From Lineus longissimus (Eukaryota; Nemertea; Pilidiophora; Heteronemertea; Lineidae): DNA of 64,000 bases. A program made the translations under genes and the position numbers. Within the stretch, counting starts at the first letter, position 1. Each line of letters starts with the position of its first letter. The DNA lies in NCBI RefSeq assembly GCF_910592395.1, contig NC_088318.1:14012349-14076348 (forward strand). The letters are read 5' to 3'. The notes below the pieces were generated by a model. That model was not told where the DNA came from. It saw only the letters and a program-made list of their open reading frames with translations, and did no database searches. This document shows, piece after piece, positions 9,551 to 20,580 of this stretch.

Positions 9551-12024
9551 ATGAAACTCCTAGAAAATTCAAAGTTTGAGGCCATCAATTGTGCCCTGTC
9601 AGTGGAGATGGGTGACTGCAAAATTGATGGGCGGTAAGTCCTAATTATTTGAAATAAGATGATTGTGCGACAAGTTTTTGCTTGCTAATTGTTACAAATG
9701 AAGTGATTAAAAAGGGTCATTCCAGTAACTGTTGACTGGCAAATCTACTATATGACTCGAGTGACCTTGAAAAGTGGAACGAACAGGATTAATTGTTGGT
9801 TGATGACCGTTTTGTACCATTCCATTTTCCAGAATCGAGAGTTACTCCTGCAAAATGGCTGGGAATGACAAACGACTGTTCAAAGTCATCAGCCAAGATG
9901 GCGGTCACGCCCCTAACGATCTCCAGGCTCTGTCTCCTCCAATGGGTACTCTGTCTCACAGCCCTGTCAAGTAAGTAAATTTGGATTTTGAAAAATAAAA
10001 AAAAAGTAGAATAGCCGGATAAAATGATTGGTGTGGCCTTATCACTCAGTGATATCCAGGAAGTTTTCTTTAAATAAATGTCACAAAACGTACATATTCA
10101 CATGAGCAATCATTCGAAAACATCATCACATGATGATGACTCATTTCCTTTTTGAAATAAATTCCTTTATTTACAGTAGAACCTCTTTATTAAGGACGCC
10201 CTCGGGACTGACGGTGACAAATACTGTCCTTAAAAGAGAGGTGTCCTGATTACAGAGGTCAATTTGAATTGAAACAACTGATTTGGGACAAAATCTTTTG
10301 TCCTTTAACAAGAAGGTGTCCTTCATAATCATATAGAGGTGTCCTCTAAGGGGTTCCACTGTATTCAACAATTCTTTGTTGTTTTCTCAGGAGTGTGAGT
10401 GACAGTGAGGGTGGCGAGGGGCCACTCTGCGACACGATAAGCACCAAGACACTGTTCTACCTCATCTCGACCCTGAACGCATCTTTTGCTCCGGACTATG
10501 ACTTCAGCAATGCTAAAAGTGGAGAGTTCAGCAAGGAGCCAAGTCTGCAGGTTTGCAAAATATAATTCTAAAGTTGTTTGCGACACTCTTGAATACACTT
10601 TTAAGAAGACAAGAAATTGCTGTGTGCATTGTTTCTGTAATTTTGGAATCATGATCACAAAGGAGAAATTTGTTTCCTATCCTATTGCGCTTGTTTTCCA
10701 GTGGGTGATGAATTCAATAGACAGTCTCCTGTTTGCCTCTGAGGGCGACACATTCAGTATGTTACGACCGCAGTTATGGGCTGCTCTTGATGAAGAGATT
10801 GGCTTGGGAGAATGTGAACTCTACAGGTATGTTGAGGTACAGTCTGCCCGTCACGTTTTCCATGTTTGGCTCTTCGGTCATTATGGCAGTTGTGACTAGG
10901 ATTCAGGCTCTCCTTCACCTGATTCCCCCACTTTTTTTGTTTGGGCATCAAGGTCCTTTGACTTGGTCTTAGCGCTGGATGATGAATATATCGCACTCTA
11001 AGAAGTACTGAGGGGTGATCAGCTGAGCTTCCCGATCATAGGACTGTTGAGAAATCTTTCACAAATGTGTGGTACACAAACTCTTAATAGTAGAAGTAGA
11101 ACTGGATACCGTCACTGTAGTTTACAAACTCTTGTCACTAAATTAAGAACAAAAATGACTTTTATCAAAATTCTATTCCAAAGAATATCAACAATTGGTT
11201 TCTCTTCATGTTTTAGTTACAATCCTGACTTGGCGTCTGACCCATACGGTGAAGAAGGCTGCATCTGGTCGTTCAACTATTTCATCTACAACAAGAAGAT
11301 GAAGAGGATCGTATTCTTCTCCTGCAGGGCAACCAGGTGAGAAGGTCATCAGCATCGTTGACCGGTAGATCCTATTTCATTTGAACTTCTCTCCTTTGGT
11401 AAAATCACAAAAGGGGCGTAATAAATATTGTTGGTGTGATTGTGATTTGTCAACTCATGCGAGAAGAAGTAGAAATAAGGTGGTGAAAATCCGGCAATAA
11501 CAGTTAAATAATGATGAAACACTACAAGTGCCACCCAAACCTTGTGACATTTCCCTCCTTCAGTCACAGCTCCCTCTATTGATGTTGTGATTGTGATGCA
11601 CCCATTCTCTTTCAGCGTCACCTCCGACTCGGGTATCGGCAAGGATCTCGGTGGAGTCGAGATGTTTGAGGATTACGAGATGGATGGGTAAGGACGTACA
11701 TCGTATGGTGCATGTATCACTCATGATACCCTTGAAAATATGTCTTCATCAACGAGAAATTAATTATTTTTCTTTCATGATATACAAGGTAGATTGCCTA
11801 GTTGAAAATGGGAAAAGTACTCCTTCCCAGCCAAAAAGTACAGTGACCTGCCCTCCCCCTATGACAGATGAATCACATATGGCCCGATGTATAGTTTCTG
11901 CTCGGTTAAGGCACAGGTTTTCCTTGGTGGAGTTGGTGGTAATGTCTTCCATGGATAGGACAAATTTCTTCTGATCTTGCTAATGGTTTTCTTCTTTTTC
12001 AGAGGGAGTGAATACGCCTACTAG
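9551..12024 (+). CDS. MAF1: MAF1, repressor of RNA polymerase III
   Basis: Coding exons are 9551-9633, 9833-9970, 10391-10550, 10702-10826, 11217-11336, 11616-11687 and 12003-12024. They total 720 nt and encode 239 residues, close to human MAF1 (256). All junctions are GT-AG and in phase. The N-terminus [13 protein letters not shown] and the block [11 protein letters not shown] match MAF1 box [10 protein letters not shown] (95-103) with PDYDFS (108-113) and WSFNYF (186-191) with KRIVFFSC (198-205) are the conserved core blocks. A Ser-Pro-rich linker ([11 protein letters not shown]) sits where the vertebrate protein carries regulatory phosphorylation sites. MAF1 binds Pol III and TFIIIB in the nucleus and lowers tRNA and 5S synthesis under stress; mTOR signalling controls it in other animals. 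The C-terminal acidic tail is much shorter than in mammals. The orthology call is very safe. Confidence 0.97.
10174..10361. mobile_element. 188-bp mariner-type MITE in MAF1 intron 2
   Basis: The ends are inverted: CAGTAGAACC at the left and GGTTCCACTG at the right. A TA dinucleotide lies immediately outside each end, the target duplication expected for Tc1/mariner elements. The inside repeats phrases such as AAGGACGCC and GTGTCCT on both strands. Related fragments occur at about 17745-17835, 34890-35007, 37455-37509 and 40660-40700. Confidence 0.8.
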
Positions 12025-13980
12025 AGAGAGTCAGTGGAGGCTATTATACTGGAATGTGTAAAGAACAAAGGATATGACACAGACATTCAAGGATTTTGAG
12101 AAACTATACTGTAGTGTGTGTACTCATTCATCGATCAATTCTTAACCTGTAATCGTTTTGATGGCGATCCTCATATCACATTACCGTTGTTGTAATTTAT
12201 AACTGGAAAACATTAGGGTGGGTTGATAGACACATTGTTTTCATCAACAGCGAAACAAATCTTTTCAAGGAAAGGAAAAGGAAGAAAATAGAAAAAGAAC
12301 AAACAATCATCATAGCATTTTTTCAGCTCATATCATTTAAAGGGTAGTTGTCAATGGGTTGTTAGTGGATTATATTAAAAGTAAGCTTGATGTCCATAAG
12401 ATAAGACTCTCCTAGCAGAGAAGTCAGTTTCTAATGTAATGTACTTTCTAGTTTCCGTACCTCACACCTTACCTGAAATACATTTCGTGAGCAAGCATCT
12501 GTCCGTTAAGAATACATTCATTTGAAACATTGGTGCAACGAACATGTTGTAAGTGATAATAATTGATATGTTGATACCTTTTCAGGGGAACTCACCACCA
12601 TTGTGTTTTCATTCCTAAAATTAACGTGTGCACCGTGCACATATCTACATTTCTTATAGATGGTCAAATCTTATTCTTTTCAGAATGATAAATATACATG
12701 TACACAATGAAAAATTGAGGCAGCTCTTATGTAGTATATCACATTGTATTTCAACCATTCATTTTACTTTTTGGTGCCAATCATTTTGAGATGTCAAATA
12801 AATTGGCAGATATTTGTTCATAACTTGAATGACAACTGCAACAAAATAGTACATTTTGAGGGTCATGTTTCATTGTGATTTTTGGGTCGTTAAAAAGATT
12901 TAAAATTAATAGGGCAGCAACTCAAAGTAATGAAGAAAATAACTCTAGTAAACAACTAGTACATTTTGAGGGTTTATCATATTTCATGTTCGTATTTGGG
13001 TCATCAAACAAATGTGTGACAAAAATGTCTCCATTTTTATTATGTATCTGGAAGCAGTAGCTAAAAGTTAAAGAAAACACCATGCTTATTCTTAAAGGGA
13101 GTGTTGTTAAAGCAATGTTGTGTTAGTTGAATATCACATTACTTGATAAACTGAAAAGTGGTGCCTGGTATCTGTATGCAATTTAGTTCAAGACCTGCCG
13201 CTCATGCTTCTGCTTTGATGTTTATTTTTCAGCACAATCATCGGTGTTTTGATTTTGTTGTGTTGTTCTGTAGTGTGTGTCAGAGGTAAGTTTAAGTTGT
13301 GTCAAAACATGGGGAAAAAAGATCTTTTGGTTTGTGTAATTAGGTTACTTTTGGAGTTGTCACTGAATAAGGTTTAGAATTGGACATTTTCTGATGTGTT
13401 TCTATTTGGAACATAGCTTTATTACCAACGTAATTCTGATGTCTATTTTCACGTTTATTGAAGCTTTCCATTTAGATCACCCGCAGCAGTTTTTCATGCA
13501 CTGTCTTGGATCAGAATGTTCCAATTGTATGGGTCAGAGCCAAGGGGTGATACGAATAAAGACTAGCAAATGCTTTTATCTAAAACTCCATGTACATTTA
13601 CACTAGGCCTTTCTGTACAAAATTGAAGTAAAAGCATTTGCTAGTCTTTATTCATATCACCCAAGGTTGTTTTCAATGAGCAGTCCAGATAATTATATTT
13701 AGTTGGTGAAAAGGAACAAAAAGCTTTGCAGTTGCTGATTTTGAAAAGAAAAGGTCATCAAGATTTACAATGCATATATAAGCTCACCTTTTATACATAC
13801 AAATATGAAATGAACTCATTTTATTAAATGGAAAACTTTCAAACTTGGCTTATATTGAACTGGACTCTGACCACTTTGCACCCGTAGTTGTACAATGTAC
13901 ATGTAATGTATGTATGTGTATATAGTTATTTTATATCCGTGTAATTTTCATCTGTTAATAAATTTTATAAGCTGTATATA
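12025..13980 (+). other. MAF1 3' UTR
   Basis: An AT-rich stretch of about 1.9 kb follows the MAF1 stop codon. An AATAAA at 13957-13962 is the best polyadenylation signal before the next gene. A foldback element is embedded at 13545-13662. I see no ORF I would support. Confidence 0.6.
13545..13662. mobile_element. 118-bp near-palindromic foldback element, copy A
   Basis: The left arm GGGTGATACGAATAAAGAC and the right end are reverse complements over about 35 bases (AGCAAATGCTTTTA is shared). The element is nearly all stem. AAG flanks both ends, suggesting a 3-bp target duplication. Copies B (40305-40407) and C (41019-41136) lie in ATP9 introns. Confidence 0.85.
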
Positions 13981-14579
13981 AATACAACCATTGCCTTATT
14001 TGATTCCTAAAAGTTCTTCTGGAATATTCACAATAAGAAGAAATTCCACCGCTCATAACCTTTCTGCAAGATGATTATGGTGACTGCCATGGGGTGAAAG
14101 TGGTAGCATTAGGCGGAAAGTCTAACAACCCAAAATGTCTTCTAGCTAGGGGTGCCACAGCTGGTGTGGAAGTGTCAACTTGCAGGCTTGACCTGGTGTC
14201 TTGACGACAACACTCTGGGTCATTGAAGACTGTCCTCATGGTGGATATGCCTATCTTGGATCTTGGCACATCTTGATTATTTCTTCAAATTTGACAGAAT
14301 TATCCACCGGAGGTATGTAACTGGGTAGTACAGACCCCCACCCCACCCCATTATACCCCTCATTTGAGGATGTTGGTAGTACAGTAATAAAACCAAGTGA
14401 TAATGTTCACAGAACGAAGAATTAACATGTTTGCTGCAGAATTTAAATTGAAGCTTTATTCGCCTCTAATCGCGAAAATAAAACGGTCGCGAACATTTCC
14501 CGTTTTACAGTAAATGTAGACTGTGGTCAGGGCGGAATTAGTCAAACGACAACCACAACGTGTGGAAAAAAATGTAAAC

Positions 14580-17500
14580 ATGGAATCTGAAGAATTTCCA
14601 CAAACTTCAGACATGTCAGACACGAATTCCTCGTCAATTCTATCTTTACCACCTGAACTGTTAACCGAGATATTGTCATACCTATCTGGAGGAGAAATTT
14701 CAGTCGCATCTGCGGTCTGTCGACGGTTTTATGAGGGTTGTAATGAGGACTATGTTTGGAAAATTCGTTGTAGGAATGGTGTGTATCATGTACATGTGTG
14801 TACCACAGGGTGGTCCAGAAAGCTTTTCCCTCCCACAATAGAGTTCTATTGTGTATCCATTGTGTGGGGGAAAATAATTCTGGGCCATCCTGTAGAGAGC
14901 TATATCTGGTATGATGATATGTATCACGTAGATACATATCAATAATAGTAATACAGCTCGGCTTTGGCCTTTATACAATTATAGTATACTCGGGAATGTA
15001 TATTTTACCCGTCAGCTTTAACTACCTTAAATACCTATCATTTGCTGGCTATGATAGCAAAATGTCGTGAAACACCCCCCCCCCCCCTCACATAATGTCT
15101 CCTTCTCCTTTCAGAATTTAGCATATCTGACATATCTGGTTGGAACTGTTCTTACAGAGAGATCTACACAAAAGGTGAGAATCTGAGGCCCAGACCAAAG
15201 GTTATACATTTTTTTGCTGTCAGTGACATACTATCAAAAATATACACAAGCCTTGTGTATCTTTAATACTATCCAAGTGCAATCCGTATTGGACCGTCAA
15301 ATATCTCCATATTTCAGTGTTACCAAATGCTAAGGCCTAGTCCTTTGAAAGTTAATGTATGGATCTTTTTTTATACCACTATGATTGCTCTTGGTCGTTG
15401 CAATGTATCATTATGCCTTATTGAAAGGTTTTCTTTGCAGTTCTATATCACTATGGCTGGATGGTAGGATTATGGCAGCCAGACAGAGGTTGCTATGGAG
15501 GACTGATCTGTGTCAAGGTAGTGTAATCATCATCCGCACGACCATGCAGTCGCCAGTCATGAAAGTCTATAATTTGACCCCCCAACTCCTGCCTATAGTC
15601 CGCCATTAAATGTTACCGTGTTACCGGTAGTTCCTTTGTTTCAGATAAACAATGCCGCTGGTCGCCTTGAAGCCTGGAGTTACTATCCATCACAACCCGC
15701 CAATGTGAAGCTGGCTCTGAGATCAAAGCTCTTGTTTACTGTCTGGATCTGTAATGGGGAGACACACGCACAGTGCAGGACTGGCATTGGGGGAGAGGTT
15801 GCTAAGCAACACCCAATTGTGTTGACAAAGGTAACGTGCCCTGCAAACAAGCAATTTTGATCGCTGCAATCTGTTGTCAATAATTCCAGCTAGCTGCACC
15901 ACCTCAAAGCCACGAGGCTGTAATTTTTCCCGTAAATAATCCTCACAGAAGTCTGGATATCTAAGTTATGCCCGCTTCCGCTGCTAGAGATAAAATACAT
16001 TACTTTGCCACGAGCACCAAGTATGGATTAATTAACTAATCTATACTTGCTAGCGCTGCTAAAGGTGTATTGCTAGGAAACAACTGTCCATTATAAATAT
16101 CAACAAACAACAAATATTTTTCAGAATGCAAATAAGGATCTCTGTATCAAGTGTCAGTCACCAGAAAAGCACCAGACGTCAGGTGATCACGATGTAAGAA
16201 CATTTGAATTTCCTGAATAGTTACAATATTAATCTACAAAGAAAGGAACAATTTGCCCTGGAGGGAGGATGACATTTCATTAGTCTTTTATACCAGAGGA
16301 CATTATGTCACTTGGTCATCGCTACTTTGGTATTTTGCTTATAGTAGGCCTACGCTAGCTTTACAGATTACAACAACTAATTTACAAGTGCAATGCGGGG
16401 TTGTTTATACGACCTCAAGTAACCATGCAGCTTTGTCTTACATCAACATGTACATATTTGACGGTTGAATTCAAAACTTGTAACTCTAATGCCAATGCTT
16501 CACTTCTCCTGTTTTAGCTGAGATTCTGGACATGGCTGAGTGAAGAGTACGGGTTCGAGGAGAGAAACGTTGGTGTCTTTGATCAACACCTTTATATTAG
16601 GAAATATAATACATTCACTGAATTCGAGTAAGATATCTTTCCGCATTTGTGCATGTGACTACAGGCATCAGATACGAATGATATTGGTGTTATAACTCAT
16701 ACTCGTTTGAGAAATTTGAATCGGCAACACAAAGTCAATTGGCTGAAGTTTGAACAACAAATACCAGATTTTGTATCCGGTTATGTGCATGAATGAGCAT
16801 CATAGCAGAGTCTGGTAACTTGATACAAAATATGAATATTTTTGTTCCATCCTCTGCCGACTCACGCCTCTGATTCAAAATCCTTAAAGGAGTATGGACG
16901 TGACAATGGAAGTGAAGTGACCTGCCCAATGTCACAAGAGATGTGATCAGGTCTGGCATTGTACCTTTGTGTTTATCATAAGTACGATAGCTCCCCGCTC
17001 CCCATTGTATCCTGACATACTTCTCTCATTTCTAGGTGTGAATATAGTTGCAAGAGGATTCTGCATCCGCGTTCAACCCCAGGTGTAGTAGTGCAGCCAG
17101 GGTTCTTCAAGGGCGACTATTCTGCCCATGGGGTAGAGATTATTAAACTTGGATATACAGACGATTTAAAGCAGTTGGAATTGTTGAAAATTACGGTAGG
17201 TAATCGCTGGTAAAGCATAGTGGTGTAGTAATGATTCGAGTCCAAATTTTACCAAGAATTTGTGTGTCATTGAAGGCTCTGTAGTGGAAGGTAATTTGAC
17301 CAAATATTGATGCTGGTTTTAAAAAAAATGAAAGCACTGATAGAGTCAGGTGTAACTCCTACTCAAATGCACACTGGGTAAAATGCTAATGTTGAAATAC
17401 TGCTTGTTTTTGAAGGGAGATCCCAACATTCCAGCAGGCTGCATCACAATGAAGGCCGACTTGCTGTGTCCGATGGTTTTAACGTTAACTCAGCAGGAAG

Positions 17501-18099
17501 AACTTGAAACTTTGAGCGAGATTGACTTGCCTGACCCTGACCCGGATATGCAATTAGGACAGTTGCCATCTCAGCCGTTTAGGATTCCAAATGGCTGCTC
17601 CAGAGAGGGAAGCAATCTAGTCCCTGAGAGCTGTAAATGGAGGTAGATTCTTGATAGCTTGACTTGTTTAGAAGGGCAGCATGTTCTCATGCCTAATGCG
17701 GTAGATTAAAAGTCTGAATATCTTGGAGCTCCCTAGTTGGTCATTTCCATTGAATTTGACCTCTGTAATCAGGACACTTATCAACTCAGGACAGCATTTG
17801 TCAGTTTCAAGGTTTCCTTAATAGAACGGTATAACTGTGCATTGTGGACTCGTGACCAGAGTATAAAGCTGAGGTTGTTTTCATGAATTTTTTGTCTGAG
17901 GCTCTGATTTCTATGATTTTTCTCTGTTTTTAGATTTAGTTCAAGAGGACAAGTGGCTTATGATAATTACACCAGGCCGACTTTCATTTCGGGACATTTT
18001 GTCGTCTTCGACGAGGACACTTTGGGATTTCTCTGGATCGACCTTGAGGCATTCTGTTTGCTCAAGCGATGCACAGAGACAGATTTAGCATGCTTATGA
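14580..18099 (+). CDS. FBXO31-like F-box protein
   Basis: Coding exons are 14580-14778, 15115-15174, 15441-15517, 15645-15830, 16125-16193, 16518-16627, 17036-17195, 17416-17642 and 17934-18099, giving 417 residues. The chosen ATG (AAACATGG context) is the first good start in frame. Residues 20-66 form an F-box (LPPELLTEILSYL, then VCRRF and W.IRCRNEF). The rest follows FBXO31 in order: SYREIYTK, GLWQPDRGCYGGL, RFWTWLSEEYG, a PGFFKGDYSAHGVEI block, KITGDPNIPAG (285-295) and FDEDTLGFLWIDLE near the C-terminus. FBXO31 is the substrate receptor of an SCF ubiquitin ligase. The stretch matching vertebrate YGTGLIAGHGFTSPERTPG is rewritten here (363-385), and the disordered insert is shorter. It is either a divergent FBXO31 orthologue or a paralogue. 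Confidence 0.9.
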
Positions 18100-18571
18100 T
18101 GCTACTTGAAATAATTCCGGACATTTTCTTGGCATTTTCCTGCTTTGTTCAGCATTAAGTTTACACCGTGCAAACTTCTTGGAGGTTGAGTCACTGAGGC
18201 CAGGTGGCGACTGTTGGCTTCTGTATGTAAAAGTATACTCGGCAATTTTGCACCGTGATCATGACAGAGTCTTGTAGCGTAAAAAAACAAGCGTGGCATA
18301 GCCCACTGTCAGCACCTGCAGCCAGTCTTAGCTTTGCTCTGCTGATTATTTGATCATGTTGACAAAAGACTGTTCACTATTGTGAAAAACCTTTAGTGAT
18401 ATTTTGGGTATCAAGGCTCTTATGTGATAGTTTTTAGTGCTTCATAGGGAATGTCCTACATAAATGTGCAATTTGTATAATATAATACAATATTAATATT
18501 CATACAATGAATGAATATTATATTCATATCAATCAGCACTGTATCTCATCTTTTCTTTATTGGAGGAACGA

Positions 18572-18577
18572 AATAAA
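18572..18577 (+). terminator. Poly(A) signal of FBXO31-like gene
   Basis: AATAAA about 470 bp beyond the stop codon, in AT-rich DNA and before the satellite block. Confidence 0.55.
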
Positions 18578-18794
18578 CTTAAATTGAAAGATTTGTTGAT
18601 TTGTTAGTACTTGCCAGCTCCCTCTCTGATTGCACACTGTGAATGAAGATGAGGAAGGGAACACTTACACCAATAGCTTTGTCTGTTTGACCGCTGGTTA
18701 TTAACCAGATCGGAACGGCCAGTGACTTCTGCTTGATCTGGAGGCCTCAATAAACCTTGTTAGTAGATGATCCTCCAGACCACAAGGGTATAGA

Positions 18795-19830
18795 CCTGCA
18801 GTCTCGACATGCTCTTGAAGAGAGTCTTAACAGGAAGCTATACTTGGGTCAAAGTTTGACACTGTACTGAAGGACAACATCAGGACCTTTGCAATTGATA
18901 GAGCTGCAATCTCAGTGTGCTCTTGAAGACTCTTTCATTAGACACAGTACACGTGGGTCCAATTCAAGTATGGGACTTGTACCGGAGAACAACGTCAGGA
19001 CCTTTGGAATTGATAGAGCTGTAGTCTCGATGTACTCTTGAAGCTATACTTGGGTCCAAGTATGACACTGTAATGAAGGACAACATCAGGAACTTTGCAA
19101 TTGATAGAGCTGCAATCTCAGTGTGCTCTTGAAGACTCTCTCATTAGACACAGTACACGTGGGTCCAATTCAAGTATGGGACTTGTACCGGAGAACGACG
19201 TCAGGACCTTTGGAATTGATAGAGCTGCAGTCTCAATGTGCTCTTGAAGACAGACATATCTAGCAAGGTATGTTGGTCCAAGGATGGTTCTTGGGAAAAT
19301 TGGACGCCATAGGACCCTTGGCAATTAATAGAGATGTAGTCTCAATGTGCTCTTGAAGACAGACACATCGAGCAAGGTATGTTGGTCCAAGGATGATTCT
19401 TGGGAAAATTGGACGCCATAGGACCCTTGTCAATTAATAGAGATGTAGTCTCAATGTGCTCTTGAAGACAGACACATCGAGTAAGGTATGTTGGTCCAAG
19501 GATGGTTCTTGGGAAAAGTGGACGCCATAGGACCCTTGTCAATTAATAGAGATGTAGTCTCAATGTGCTCTTCAAGACAGACACATCGAGCAAGGTATGT
19601 TGGTCCAAGGATGGTTCTTGGGAAAATTGGACGCCATAGGACCCTTGGCAATTAATAGAGATGTAGTCTCAATGTGCTCTTGAAGACAGACTCTTCAAGC
19701 AAGGTATATGTAGGTCCAAGTATGCTGCTCAATACAGGACAGCATTAGGACCCTGCAATTGATAGAGCTGCAGTCTCAATGTGCTCTTGATGATGGTCAC
19801 ATCAAGCAAGGTACATGTATAAAGCTGATG
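18795..19830 (+). repeat. 109-bp tandem satellite, ~10 copies
   Basis: Each unit carries CTCAATGTGCTCTTGAAGAC and GTTGGTCCAAGGATGGTTCT or variants. Four central copies (about 19322-19660) are spaced exactly 109 bases apart and nearly identical. The outer copies are more diverged and vary in length, so homogenisation looks most recent in the middle. The period is not a multiple of three, and minus-strand frames crossing it are not coding. Confidence 0.92.
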
Positions 19831-20580
19831 TTGTCCGCAAGTGGAATACCAGTATTATCTCATCCAGGAAGACAAGAGACCTGATTTGCCTTGAGGACAG
19901 AATTCAGAGTGCAGGCTAAGTTCATGTATATGTGGGTCCAAGTTCTTTTCTTCATGTGTGACAAAAAGTAAAGGGAAGGACAACCATGTATGAGACAGAA
20001 AGGTCTATTTGGCAGCACACTCTTTACATTCAAATTCAATACAAACACTGTAAAACAAACACAATGCAAAGCGAGTTATGTGATGTGCATCATTGACTAG
20101 CTACCAACCGAGAACATAGGCTACCTGTATTTGTACACCTACATGCATGTAGCACTCTCTTCACAAGAGCCCTCTGTTTCTTTAACCACTGCTGCACTCC
20201 CTTAAATGTGAGGATCAGTTGCTTATGCACTGTAGTTAATTCACGAGAACAAGAAAAATATAGTGATTGTTATATAAAAATATATGGATTTTGCTATACA
20301 AATACACTGTCAAAAATATGTCAACTGTACTACAAAAATATATGTTAATTCAAAACTTGGCACTTGTTAGATTCTGGTATATATGTACACTGAATGTTTA
20401 TCATAAGTTTTCACAAGCATGTTACACTGTCAGCAGCAACAAGTGGAATAGGCCTATATGTTAGCAAAAACTTAACAATTAGAATTTGATAAGACAACAC
20501 TTGGTAATGACAATTTGAATTGAAAAACAGACCAAAGTTAGCATGGCAAAATAGATATGTCGAGATGAGCAGAGAAAATG
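19831..20580. other. Intergenic, likely 3' UTR of CAP-Gly gene
   Basis: AT-rich DNA between the satellite and the stop codon of the minus-strand CAP-Gly gene. I found no confident polyadenylation signal and no ORF with support. Confidence 0.4.

Noticed and set aside
19118-19651. Repeated minus-strand frames (VLWRPIFPRTILGPTYL type) in the satellite
   Set aside because: The 109-bp period is not a multiple of three, so the frames restart in each unit and cannot form one protein.
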